Assembly (NCBI RefSeq): GCF_902459465.1
Contig: NC_047068.1
Coordinates: forward strand, 620,001 to 684,000
Source: Asterias rubens
Taxonomy: Eukaryota > Echinodermata > Asteroidea > Forcipulatida > Asteriidae
DNA: 64,000 nucleotides
Reading direction: 5' to 3'
The translations under genes were made by a program, and so were the position numbers. Of the stretch, positions 41,241 through 53,090 are shown piece after piece (position 1 is the first letter of the stretch; each line of letters starts with the position of its first letter). The notes below the pieces were generated by a model, which did no database searches, was not told the DNA's origin, and saw only the letters and a list, made by a program, of their open reading frames with translations.

Positions 41241-41420
41241 TTCTATCAAATACATTGATAAAATTCCCTTACTTGTTGTACTTTTTTCATTGGGGGTTTT
41301 ACCTCTGAAAGATATTGAGAATATTTTTCAGAGCTCAAGGTAAAAAAAAGCACAGAAATAATCTTTTTGACTCATTGTGTGGGAGCAGCTCATTCTCATG
41401 AGGGTTTTCATGTATGTTAG

Positions 41421-41537
41421 GGCCTCATCCAAACCCATGAAAAACTCGCAGAGTTGTGCAAACACCTGTGCCTGTTGGTGGACCCCCTCGGCTGCCTGGA
41501 ACAAGTGTTGGTCCTGGTGGTCTGGGTGCGATGGAAG
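41421..41537 (+). CDS. Gene Y copy 1, candidate exon A
   Basis: 117 nt between acceptor ttag and donor gtatgt. Two readings compete. The first frame is fully open (IQTHEKLAELCKHLCLLVDP). The third frame (RVVQTPVPVGGPPRLPGTSV) is open only from ~41442 but shows more silent differences against the inverted copy at ~44050-44140. I cannot assign a family. Confidence 0.35.
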
Positions 41538-41789
41538 GTATGTTCTCTGTTCAGTGAAGTTTAATTAGATGCATCACTAGTGTTTTGTTTCACTGGTGTA
41601 ATGCCTTACAAATTTGATGAGCTAGAGCGAAGCAATTTTTGGATGCATACATACTTGCGCATTCCGAGCTGGAAAGTAGTGGTTGGTCCCTAAAACGTTT
41701 GGTTCGGTAAGATCTCTCAAGACGTCGGGATGAGGGCCCCTTATTATTTAGCCTTTTGTTGGTCACGTCACTCTTTTGTTCTCTAGTAA

Positions 41790-41934
41790 ACAGGTTTGAA
41801 CTGGGGATCTTTCAAGATCATCAAAGGTGCCTTGAGATGTCTTTGCTTGAGCCAATGGAATCTGGACTTGGTGGATGATGAGGACTTCTATTCAGTTGAT
41901 GATATGAGGGCTGGAGAAACATGTTCTGCTTAGT
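41790..41934 (+). CDS. Gene Y copy 1, candidate exon B (3' end)
   Basis: Open frame ending GALRCLCLSQWNLDLVDDED, FYSVDDMRAGETCSA and TAG at 41932-41934. It aligns at protein level with RCRRLFQWDPNSTDDDNFYP of copy 2 on the other strand (QW..., DD..FY, DD, GET). The acceptor is unclear: ctctag at 41786 would place TAA in phase 0. Confidence 0.42.
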
Positions 41935-42060
41935 CATGCCACTTTACATCAGAAATATCTAGTAAGGACACCCTTTTTATTGCCTTTTGATACCAAAGAT
42001 GACATTGGATTCTTATCATTCGAATTGGTTGGTTTTTAGAAGAGGTCAAGGGTTGCATTT

Positions 42061-43420
42061 TTTTCTACACTTCATTGTGTTTTGAATTACCCATACTTCC
42101 CCAGGTCTTATTTGCGTATTCTCTACACTTTCCCCTGTGTTTTGAATTACCCATACTTCCCCTGGTCTTGCGTATTCTCTACACTTTCATTGTGTTTTGA
42201 ATAACCCATACTTCCCCTGGTCTTGCGTATTCTCTACACTTTCATTGTGTTTTGAATAACCCATACTTCCCCTGGTGTTGCGTATTCTCTACACTTTCAT
42301 TGTGTTTCGAATTACCCATACTTCCCCTGGTCTTGCGTATTCTCTACACTTTCACCTGTGTTTTGAATTACCCATACATCCCCTGGTGTTGCGTATTCTC
42401 TGCACTTTCACCTGTGTTTTGAATTACCCATACTTCCCCGGGTCTTGCGTACTCTCTACACATTCACCTGTGTTTGGAATTACCCACAATTCCCCTGGCC
42501 TTTTTTGTGTGATCTGTACACTTTCACCTGTGTTTTGAATTACCCATAATTCCCCTGGTCTTGCGTATTCTCTACACTTTCACCTGTGTTTTGAATTACC
42601 CATAATTCCCCTGGTCTTGCGTATTCTCTACACTTTCACCTGTGTTTTGAATTACCCACAATTCCCCTGGTCTTGCGTATTCTCTACACTTTCACCTGTG
42701 TTTTGAATTACCCATAATTCCCCTGGTCTTGCGTATTCTCTACACTTTCACCTGTGTTTTGAATTACCCATACTTCACCGGGTCTTGCGTATTCTCTACA
42801 CTTTCACCTGTGTTTTGAATTACCCATACTTCACCGGGTCTTGCGTATTCTCTACACTTTCACCTGTGTTTTGAATTACCCATAATTCCCCTGGTCTTGC
42901 GTATTCTCTACACTTTCACCTGTGTTTTGAATTACCCATAATTCCCCTGGTCTTGCGTATTCTCTACATTTTCACCTGTGTTTTGAATTACCCATAATTT
43001 CCCTGGTCTTGCGTATTCTCTACACTTTCACCTGTGTTTTGAATTACCCATAATTCCCCTGGTCTTGCGTATTCTCTACATTTTCACCTGTGTTTTGAAT
43101 TACCCATAATTCCCCTGGTCTTGCGTATTCTCTACACTTTCACCTGTGTTTTGAATTACCCATAATTCCCCTGGTCTTGCGTATTCTCTACACTTTCACC
43201 TGTGTTTTGAATTACCCATAGTTCCCCTGGTCTTGCGTATTCTCTACACTTTCACCTGTGTTTTGAATTACCCATAATTCCCCTGGTCTTGCGCAATCTC
43301 TACATTGTCACCTGTGTTTTGAATTACCCATAATTCCCCTGGTCTTGCGTATTCTCTACACTTTTACCTGTGTTTTGAATTACCCATACTTTCATTGCTG
43401 TTGCGTATTCTCTACAATAA
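42061..43420 (+). repeat. 56-bp tandem array (about 24 units)
   Basis: Unit: CTTGCGTATTCTCTACACTT, TCACCTGTGTTTTGAATTAC, CCATAATTCCCCTGGT. Central units are almost identical; the edges are more diverged. It is flanked by the two inverted gene Y copies. Confidence 0.93.
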
Positions 43421-43683
43421 GACATGTTTGGTGACGACCCATACTGTCTTTGAGTGGTGAATTTATCACGCTTAATTTTAGCCCTGTTGAAATACTTGGT
43501 CAATTTACATGTTCTTTATGGATGGTAGACTTAATATTGATCCAATGTCATCTCCGGTATCATTTGTTGGCAAACGTGCAGTGAGAAAAAATCACTACTT
43601 ATCATGCTCAAACTGTTGAACAAATTTGTGACGTTTGTGTAATACGTCAGGACTTTTCCGAAGAATTTTTGCGACTTGCTTAC

Positions 43684-43908
43684 CACACAATTGGTAACTA
43701 AATTACTGGCCATTATAGAACTTGTTTCACCGACCAGCACATCATCATCTGGATAGAAGTTGTCATCATCTGTCGAGTTAGGATCCCATTGGAACAAGCG
43801 TCGACACCTCTTGGCACCACCAGTGAAGCTTGGTTGCGAAACCACAATCGGTGAAATCCTAAGCACTCTTGAGGGCACCATTTCATTTAAGCAAGCAACA
43901 ACTACCTT
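43684..43908 (-). CDS. Gene Y copy 2, candidate exon B'
   Basis: 225 nt on the - strand between acceptor gagcag and donor gtaagc, phase 0 on both sides. Encodes KVVVACLNEMVPSRVLRISP, IVVSQPSFTGGAKRCRRLFQ, WDPNSTDDDNFYPDDDVLVG and ETSSIMASNLVTNCV. An acidic Asp-rich segment follows a basic cluster. No family recognised. Unlike copy 1 it does not stop here but has a good donor. Confidence 0.5.
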
Positions 43909-44049
43909 CTGCTCAGCAGTTCTGCGTCTAAAACAAAGCGCTAAATTGCGTCTAGCTCGATAGATTTGTAAGACACTACATCGTTGTTACAAAACCACTA
44001 GTAGCGCATCTAATTGAACTTCACTGAACAGAGAACATATCAACCATTG

Positions 44050-44140
44050 CACTTGGACCTTAAGACCATCACAAGTTCCAGGTGGCCGAGGGGGTCCACC
44101 GACAGGCACAGGTGTTTGCACGACTCTGCTTTTTTTTTGG
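44050..44140 (-). pseudogene. Gene Y copy 2, exon A' homologue
   Basis: Inverted copy of 41440-41537 (GCAAACACCTGTGCCTGTCG, GGTGGACCCCCTCGGCCACC). The homology runs on past the donor of copy 1 (ATGTTCTCTGTTCAGTGAAG), but here the GT is lost (tgatatgt), so the same splice cannot be used. Confidence 0.5.
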
Positions 44141-44579
44141 CCAAAATTTTCAATAAAAAATTGAACAGGACTCTCCTTGTAACTTGTGTTTTATTTGCAT
44201 CAACCCCCCCCCCCCCCCCCCCCAATTCAAATATTGAAGGCCCATCTTATCCCGATGGAACCTACCCCCACACTATAAGGACCAATGTTAGCCCCTCTAC
44301 AGTGTGGGGGTGGGTTCCATCAGGTTAAGATGGACCCTCAGGCCACCATGTTTAACTACAATGCAATTGGGTATGTATTAAGTCGCTTTTAGCCAAGTAT
44401 TTTTGCGCATATGAAATTAGGTGTAAAAAATAATACACTCCCATTGCTGCACTGTGTTTAAATATGGCGGCCAAGTAGGCGACTCAAGTAATAATGAGAT
44501 ATTAGTCTTTGACCCTAAAAGTTAGCCTTTATTTTCGTACACACAAAACCAAACTTGAAATATATAACACCTTTTACAC

Positions 44580-46995
44580 ATTTTAGGGCAAAATTTGATG
44601 AAACCATAAGACTATAGCCTTGTAAATATTTTAAGGCAAAATTTGATGAAACCATAAGACTATAGCCTTGTAAAAAAACATTTGGCAAAATTTGATGAAA
44701 CCATGAGACTAAAGCCTTGTAAAAGAATTAGGCAAAATTTGATGAAACCATAAGACTATAGCCTTGTAAAAAAATTGGGCAAAATTTGATGAAACCATAA
44801 GACTATAGCCTTGTAAAAAAAATTGGGCAAAGTTTGATGAAACCATAAGACTATAGCCTTGTAAATATTTTAAGGCAAAATTTGATGAAACCATGAGACT
44901 ATAGCCTTGTAAAAGAATTGGGCAAAATTTGATGAAACCATGAGACTATAGCCTTGTAAACATTTTAAGGCAAAATTTGATGAAACCATGAGACTATAGC
45001 CTTGTAAAAGAATTGGGCAAAATTTGATGAAACCATAAGACTATAGCCTTGTAAAAGAATTGGGCAAAATTTGATGAAACCATGAGACTATAGCCTTGTA
45101 AACATTTTAAGGCAAAATTTGATGAAACCATGAGACTATAGCCTTGTAAAAGAATTGGGCAAAATTTGATGAAACCATGAGACTATAGCCTTGTAAAAGA
45201 ATTGGGCAAAATTTGATGAAACCATAAGACTATAGCCTTGTAAAAAAATTGGGCTAAATTTGATGAAACCATAAGACTATAGCCTTGTAAACATTTTAAG
45301 GCAAAATTTGATGAAACCATGAGACTATAGCCTTGTAAAAGAATTGGGCAAAATTTGATGAAACCATGAGACTATAGCCTTGTAAAAGAATTGGGCAAAA
45401 TTTGATGAAACCATAAGACTATAGCCTTGTAAAAAAATTGGGCTAAATTTGATGAAACCATAAGACTATAGCCTTGTAAAAGAATTGGGCAAAATTTGAT
45501 GAAACCATGAGACTATAGCCTTGTAAAAAAAATGGGCTAAATTTGATGAAACCATAAGACTATAGCCTTGTAAAAAAAATTGGGCAAAGTTTGATGAAAC
45601 CATAAGACTATAGCCTTGTAAATATTTTAAGGCAAAATTTAATGAAACCATAAGACTATAGCCTTGTAAAAAAAAATGGGCAAAGTTTGATGAAACCAAA
45701 AGACTATAGCCTTGTAAAAAAAATTTGGCAAAATTTGATGAAACCATAAGACTATAGCCTTGTAAACATTTTAAGTCAAAATTTGATGAAACCATGAGAC
45801 TAAAGCCTTGTAAAAGAATTGGGCAAAATTTGATGAAACCATAAGACTATAGCCTTGTAAATATTTTAAGGCAAAATTTGATGAAACCATGAGACTATAG
45901 CCTTGTAAAAGAATTGGGCAAAGTTTGATGAAACCATAAGACTATAGCCTTGTAAAAGAATTGGGCAAAATTTGATGAAACCATAAGACTATAGCCTTGT
46001 AAACATTTTAAGGCAAAATTTGATGAAACCATAAGACTATAGCCTTGTAAAAGAATTGGGCAAAATTTGATGAAACCATGAGACTATAGCCTTGTAAACA
46101 TTTTAAGGCAAAATTTGATGAAACCATGAGACTATAGCCTTGTAAAAGAATTGGGCAAAATTTGATGAAACCATAAGACTATAGCCTTGTAAAAAAATTG
46201 GGCAAAATTTGATGAAACCATAAGACTATAGCCTTGTAAACATTTTAAGGCAAAATTTGATGAAACCATAAGACTATAGCCTTGTAAAAAAATTGGGCAA
46301 AATTTGATGAAACCATAAGACTATAGCCTTGTAAAAAAAATGGGCTAAATTTGATGAAACCATAAGACTATAGCCTTGTAAAAAAAATTGGGCAAAGTTT
46401 GATGAAACCATGAGACTATAGCCTTGTAAACATTTTAAGGCAAAATTTAATGAAACCATAAGACTATAGCCTTGTAAAAGAATTGGGCAAAGTTTGATGA
46501 AACCATAAGACTATAGCCTTGTAAAAGAATTGGGCAAAATTTGATGAAACCATAAGACTATAGCCTTGTAAACATTTTAAGGCAAAATTTGATGAAACCA
46601 TAAGACTATATATCGCCTTGTAAACATTTTAAGGCAAAATTTGTATAAAAACAAACATAAGACTATAGCCTTGTAAAGAAAATTGGGCAAAGTTTGATGA
46701 AACCAGAAGACTATAGCCTTGTAAAAAAAATTGGGCAAAATTTGATGAAACAATAAGACTATAGCCTTGTAAACATTTTAAGGCAAAATTTGATGAAACC
46801 ATAAGACTATAGCCTTGTAAAAAAAATTGGGCTAAATTTGATGAAACCATAAGACTATAGCCTTGTAGTTGTAAACATTGTAGACAAAATTTGATAAGAC
46901 TATAGCCTTGTAAACATTTTAAGGCAAAATTTTATGAACCATAAGACTATATAGCCTTGTAAACATTTTAAGGAACAATTTGATAAAACCATAAG
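44580..46995 (-). repeat. ~48-bp satellite array (about 50 units)
   Basis: Unit: GGCAAAATTTGATGAAACCA, TAAGACTATAGCCTTGTAAA plus a variable 7-10-bp linker (CATTTTAA, AGAATTG or AAAATTG). Linker types recur in ordered blocks (e.g. 45110-45300 and 45300-45480 are near-identical ~190-bp tetramers). The right edge (46600-47050) decays gradually. Open frames on the - strand (MVSSNFAQFFLQGYSL) are a by-product. Confidence 0.93.
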
Positions 46996-47059
46996 CCTTG
47001 TAAACATTTTTGGGCACAATTTGATATAACAAACTTTCTGGCAAAATTTGTGAAAAAAC

Positions 47060-48010
47060 ACAAGGCTTTAGTTTCATAGTCTTGAACACATTTTCAGACA
47101 AAATTTGAGCAACTAGAGAGGTCAAGACTTGGATCCATTAGGTGACAGAGACAGCATCCAGGTAAAGCTGAAAAATAAAAACAATAACAACATGCATGTT
47201 AACTTTTTAACAGGGGTGACCAAGGAGTGTTGGGCAGCATCAAAAATAAGTTTTTAGAGTTCATTAAAAGTCTTATCATGTTTTTCCAAAGTTTTGTAAA
47301 AAATACTGTTGTTGAACTTATTTTTTTAGCTTTAAAGCTATTTCTTGGAATTAAAGTTTGCTGTATTTTAACTAGTAGAAGTAAAAGCCTGTATATGCAA
47401 AGTTGGAGAAAGTTGTGATAATGATAACCAATTCTGGACCTTCACATTCAGTCACACTGCTACTTTGTGTTCCAAAATGTAGTGAAACATTTTGCAAACA
47501 AAATATAACCATACATTTAAAATTGAAATGCTCTATAAAGAACTAGGTTCTCTTTAATAATTTGTATTTTACTCTTCAAAAGACAATCTGCTGCATGGCA
47601 CACTCTTTTTTCTTAAAAGTTGCATGCTACAAAATATTTATGTACTTATGTACCTCAACACATCCACCTCAGCCCTCCATTAAGTTGAGCTTGAATCTCC
47701 CTCGGTGCATTCATTCAAGCCTTGCTGATGAACTGACACTGTTGACTTAGGTGCTGCTTCATGGATGACATGGGTCTTTGTTATGACGCCTCGCAGTTGG
47801 TTCATAGGTAAAATAAAGCAATTATTCTTGTATTAGTCTTCGTTTAATAATCTGATTGAACAGAGTTTAATTCTGACGCAATAGACCCAGTACTCATAAT
47901 CTTGTAGTTAGGTACACCATTGCAAGCTTCAATTTCAACTTCAGCCTATTTATCCTGGGGGTGGGGGGGATGATCCACAAAAGGCTGGCATGGAGGGGAT
48001 TAAGGGACCA
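47060..48010. other. Unannotated stretch after the satellite
   Basis: Mostly AT-rich. A weak exon-like piece ends GACAGAGACAGCATCCAG at a gtaaag donor (~47160), but no acceptor or frame supports it. Nothing else seen. Confidence 0.5.
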
Positions 48011-48019
48011 TATTGTCTT

Positions 48020-49310
48020 TCATTTTTAAAGGTACATACACGCACATGGATGTTATTCATGGGATCCGGCACTTCTGGGGCCGAGGCAACGTATTGGGGG
48101 GGGGGGCTCAATGCCATGAGACCCCCCCCCTCACCCCCCCCCCCCTCACCCCCTGGCTAATGATGCCTGGTGTAATAGAACCCCAAGCTAATAATGTTCT
48201 AGAATCAACACCTCTCGTGAAGCTAACTTGGAAGTCAGAGGACTTCAAAAGATAAATTTAGAGTATTACTGGGAGACTTTTGAGATGCTGGTGGCAAATG
48301 ACATAAACATCATTTTGTGTGTGTCTCTAAGCATGAGAGCACATGCTCAGCCTGAGCACACGCACTACTGGCGAGAAAGAACTGGGAAAAAAGGACTGTC
48401 TAAAAGTCTCTCATTACCTTAAATTAAGACCATTTGTTCGTCTTTGCTCTCCCATGATGAGGGGTGATAATGCCTCTTGGTTTCTTGGACAGGTCCTTGG
48501 TGGATGCATGGGTTGGTGTGGCTGTACATCTATCAGTAGGCCTAAAGTAAATGCAAAGTTTAAAATCAAAATGCAATCTTTAGTCTTTTTAAACACTGGT
48601 GTTAGTTGCAACAATGAAATTCCTTAAAATGTTTGAAACTGTTCAAGAAACATAGAACTATTATGCTTCATATAGCAGTGCCCTTTACTCCAGAGAATTT
48701 TTTTTTTACAAGTGTCGACTGCATCTGGAATGGCCTACTAACCACTGTGGTTTCAGCTCAGTCACTGGAGATCATCCGGAGCCGGCCGCATGAACCCACT
48801 CACCCTCCTGTGGGGGGTACTGTGAAATAGTCGGGGGGGGGGGGCTTGTTGCCATTAGACCCCCCCCCCCCGGCTGTTAAGCGACGCTTGCAATGTAATT
48901 GAATCCCAGCCCAAGCTAAAAATGCTCCAGAATCAACATCTTTCATAAAGCTGACAAAGAAATTAAAGGACATCCAGAAATTAAAATGGGACACTTTTGA
49001 GATGCTGGTGGCAAATGACATAAACGTCCTTTTTTTGTGTCTCTGTGCGTGAGAGCACATGCTCAGTATTGCACAAGAACTGGTGAGAACTGTGAAAAAA
49101 GGAACTGTCTAAAATCTCTCATTACCTTGAATTAAGACCAATTGTTCGTCTTTGCTCTCCCATGATGAGGGGTGCATAATGCCTCTTGGTTTCTTGAACA
49201 GGTCCTTGGTGAATGCATGGGTTGGTGTGGCATGTACATCTATCTGTAGAAAACGCAAAGTGTAAAAACAAAATGCAATCTTTAGGTTTTATTTTAAACA
49301 GGTGTTTAAC
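48020..49310 (+). repeat. Tandem segmental duplication, ~550 bp, two copies
   Basis: Copy 1 ~48060-48610 and copy 2 ~48790-49300 share TTTTGAGATGCTGGTGGCAA, TCTTTGCTCTCCCATGATGA and GGTCCTTGGTGGATGCATGG in the same order. Each starts with a G-run facing a C-run (48096-48150, 48833-48872). Open frames in the two copies are not conserved, so I do not call a gene. Confidence 0.85.
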
Positions 49311-49317
49311 TGTTAGG

Positions 49318-49655
49318 TAATAATAATATTATCAAAGTCTTATTTAAGCACACGTATCTACTAAACAAGGTACTCAAGGCGCTGAGTATATACAAACTTT
49401 CAGAAAGATTGGTAGTTGCAGTGATGAATTTTGAGACCAAATTATTTAGCACCTCGTAAGGGTTTACAAGGCATACAGAAAAATGCACTTGGTTCTTTTT
49501 CATGCATTACACAACACATGGGACCAACGTCTTTACGTCCCATCCGAAGGACAAAGCAATGGTTAAGTGTCTTCCTTAAGGACACAAGTGTCACGGCTGG
49601 GGATTCGAACCAACACTCTGCTGATCAAAAACACCAGAGATTATCCTGTAGCCGC
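49318..49655 (-). repeat. S2 SINE, reverse
   Basis: On the - strand: box B GGTTCGAATCCCCAG, then GGATGGGACGTAAAGACG, AACCAAGTGCATTTTTCTG and the CTTTCTGAAAGTTTGTATAT end. Head partly lost. Confidence 0.8.
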
Positions 49656-49726
49656 TGTTTAAAAGTAAGCATGTTAAGGCAGTTTCTTCAAAGTTAAATA
49701 TTTTTCCCCATAAAGAGAGCCTTTTG

Positions 49727-50079
49727 TCAAGGCCTTCGTGGCCCAAGCGACTGGAACAGAAGACCACACGTGAGTGTCGAAGCCACGAGGAGGGCCTTTT
49801 CCAACTTGTTCTGCAGTTTTGTTGATGAATTATTCATCGAGTATGAAACGTGCATTAATGTATGCTGACCTGCTGACCCCCGTCGCTTCTGATTGGTTTG
49901 GGCTTTTGCTACCCTTTTGGGTAGCTAAGGTCGAGATTTGAAGAAACACATAAGAAACCGCAAACAAGTTGGAAAAGGCCCTCGTGGCTTCTCCACTCCC
50001 GTGTCTGGTCTCCCGTTCCAGTCGCTTGGGACCGAGGCTCTACGAAGCTGTCCAAGCCATGAAGGCCTTGACAAAAGGC
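49727..50079. mobile_element. Fold-back element with ~90-110-bp arms
   Basis: Outer ends GCCTTTTGTCAAGGCCTT and the inverted AAGGCCTTGACAAAAGGC. Inner arm ends GGGCCTTTTCCAACTTGTT against its complement. The right arm has a ~25-bp insertion (TACGAAGCTGTCCAAGC). No ORF. Confidence 0.87.
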
Positions 50080-50937
50080 TACCATAAATATTTTTCAAGA
50101 AAAACTTTGACATTTGTGATTAGCAGCAGGTACAATTATTTTAAAATCCAGAATGAATTTTAATTTAGTGTTCCTGTGAAGATTTAACAGGGTTGAATGT
50201 GACTGACCGAGAGACGAAGTTATTTCAATTGTAAGAAAAATCAAATGACTATCTTCATGGCATTTCAAAATATGCTTAGAACTACCCAAAGTCTGAAATG
50301 AGTCAAGAAATCCACCACTCTAGTTGGTATACCTGAACAGCTAGTCATAAAAAAGTGTAATGTGACTAACCGGTAATGTGACTGACTGTGCAATGTAATG
50401 CGACTGACCAAATCTTTTTTTAAGACTGCAAGAGGAGGATTCTAAGAGGTCAGCTGTCAGAATTTAATCTCATGGAGACATGTGAATTTAGTATTTCCCT
50501 CCTCAGTAGCTGTGAGTTTAATAAAAGTTTACTGTTCCTAATGGCAGGGCCAGTAGGTACATTTACATGTAGTTACTCAGTGTCTTTGTTATATTTAAAT
50601 ACTTTGCCTTATTTGGGTCTACAGTCTTAAGTTATCCCTCAGGAATTCCTTAGAGCATTATTTTCCAGTCAAGTATGAAGTTTTGAATAGAGGGAATTGT
50701 GAGGTACATGTATGTTGAGTACATTGGTGCGGTCAGGAAGAGTGAGTCTATGCTACAAAAATGTAGCTGTGTGTTGGATAGAGGGAGGTAATTCTAGCAG
50801 CCCTTAGATAGAGAGAGGATGTGATCCTTGTTGATCCAGTGGCAAAAAGTTGCACTGGGAGTTTAGTCTCTGCAATTCTTTGTGATTGTGCGCCATTGCC
50901 AAAAATGAGAGCAGATTTTCAGGCTGCTATATTTTAG

Positions 50938-51009
50938 GACAAATTGTTTTCAGTGAGACAACAATACTGAGAGCTGAGCTTCAAGAGCAACACTATTATG
51001 GTAACCGTA
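50938..51009 (+). CDS. Weak exon candidate
   Basis: Acceptor tttag, donor gtaagt, encoding QIVFSETTILRAELQEQHYY plus GN. Open in one frame only. No family recognised and no firm partner exon. Confidence 0.25.
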
Positions 51010-51339
51010 AGTTAATTTCTTATTTTTATTTCATACTTCTGCATTTCAAACTTTACTCAAATCAAGTGCATGATGCTATTTTTGTTCCGAGAAGAAGTTT
51101 AGTTTTAAATCAATGTGGTTTGGAAAATGCAAGTCATGGCTATTTTCAATGCTTATTACATTCATTCTAGAGGCGTGTTTACTGTTTATTAAATTCTCTA
51201 GTGTTTTGGACTTTTGAAAATGTTCATTTTGCCTGTAAGAAATTTAATGGAAGATTCATTGAAAACTTTGAGCAGTTTATTATTCATTTGTTGGAAAAAT
51301 TTATTAGAAGATTGTGGTTTACTTTCCCCCCAAAATAGA

Positions 51340-51454
51340 TGTTTTCACCCCTGGGTGTGAGTATGGATACTAAGAAGAAACGCCGGACTGAGTGCCGACC
51401 GAATGACAAGACGTCCAAGACGTCCACGAGAAGCAGAGGGCGCAACAGCTTTTG
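51340..51454 (+). CDS. Weak terminal-exon candidate, basic C-terminus
   Basis: After acceptor aaatag the phase-0 frame reads MFSPLGVSMDTKKKRRTECR, PNDKTSKTSTRSRGRNSF and TGA. Strongly basic. It could be a gene's last exon or the end of a retroelement pol ORF. The following 1.9 kb could be a UTR or an LTR, but I see no terminal repeat pair to prove it. Confidence 0.25.
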
Positions 51455-52799
51455 AGAACTTTATGATTTATGTGAACTTTGAACTTTGTGACTGGAACCA
51501 CAACATGTTAATCTCAGATAGTTATTTTGTGGAAGCTGGGATTTTTTAGCTTACATCTTTGTGGAGTGGAAAGTGGACGCCTATAATCCGGTGCGACTGT
51601 TCCTTTGCTTTTTATTGTGTAACTGTTTAGTTCGAATGTGGAAAGGATAGTCCGAAAGACACAACCATTATTATTTATTATCTTTGACGTTGAGTGATCA
51701 ACAATCTATATATAACAAGCGTGTATTTATTTACGCCAGTGTCACTCTGTCACAGGTTGACTAATGGAAGCAGTTGGAAATAGTTGTTTTGTATATTTTG
51801 TGGTACACTAAAATATAGGGCCATGATTTGCTGTTGTAAATAGTGCTAACGTGAGCTGCTACTGTGCAACTGCTGGGGCAAGCGCTACTGGCTACTGTGC
51901 AGCGGCTACAGCTACCGTGTTGAAATGTTGTAAATAGTTTGGACAGGTGGGCAAGTGCTACTGTGCAGCAGTAGAACTTGCAATGCAAGCACAAAGGATT
52001 TTTGTTAGGGGCGGTCCTTTGTTTTCCTTGGGGCGTTGGCTCTCGGGAATGTCTTGAGAATTTCACTGGTATGCTTGAGTGTAGATAGTGGTGGTGGTGT
52101 ATATGAATGGGAGAAAGTGAATTGATGTGCAGAGTACCAGTTCTGAAGTGAGTGGGGTGATGTGTAGGAAGTTGGGGCTATGCATTTAGAGTTCTGCTTG
52201 CGTTGCTACAGCACAGACGTTAAATTCTGGTAAGGCACAGAGGAGGACTGAACTCGACAAATCGTAAGTTACTTTTAATTATGTTTATGGAGGAACCCAT
52301 TGGATTGAAGTAGTATTTTTCATTCAATATTAAGCATTTTGTAAAAGCATTTTTTGTTTAAAGGAATTGTTGGTCCAAAAGCGGAGAATTGCAAGTTTGA
52401 TAATTTTTCATTGTTTTATTGGAAAGCGTGCCGATACCATCCCATAATGTTTTCGACCTTGTTCTTGTACAGTTTTGGTTCATTTTTAATTATTATAGAT
52501 GGCCCTTATCCACCCGACTTTTAAAGTCCGGGAGTGACTGATCGGACGCCCCTGATGACATGATAAATCACATGGGACCGTCACGCCAACATTTTCATCA
52601 CTAGAGTGGAGTTGGAACTTAACCGATGGCAGGGTTTTCTAGAGCTGGAAACACAGAATGCACAGATGAACATCCAATGAACAGTACACTTCTCACGACC
52701 ATTGAGGAACTATGATATTGTAGACTCAGGAGAATTAACGAGCCTAAGGAGTGGTGTGAACCTTAGAGTAGACAGTTTGTTAAATAATTGTTGGATTGT

Positions 52800-53090
52800 A
52801 AAGAAGTTACCAAGTACTGTGATACCTGGTTGAATTATTGAGAAGTTGCAAAGTATTGGAGATATTGTTGAATTATTGAGAATTTGCAAAGTACCGGAGA
52901 TATATTGTTGAAATTATTGAGAAGTTGCAAAGTATTGGAGATATTGTTGAATTATTGAGAATTTACAAAGTACCGGAGATATATTGTTGAAATTATTGAG
53001 AAGTTGCAAAGTATTGGAGATATTGATGAATTATTGAGAATTTGCAAAGTACCGGAGATATATTGTTGAAATTATTGAGAAGTTGGAATT
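52800..53090 (+). repeat. Higher-order tandem repeat, ~79 bp made of two ~38-bp subunits
   Basis: Subunit a: ATTATTGAGAAGTTGCAAAG, TATTGGAGATATTG. Subunit b: ATTATTGAGAATTTGCAAAG, TACCGGAGATATATTG. They alternate a-b-a-b about 3.5 times. Confidence 0.9.

Noticed and set aside
44709..46850. MVSSNFAQFFLQGYSL frames on the - strand
   Set aside because: Read out of the 48-bp satellite; frames break whenever the linker length changes.
48457..48545. Exon-like GGCMGWCGCTS frame after ttggacag
   Set aside because: The duplicated copy at ~49195 does not preserve the frame and no partner exon is visible.
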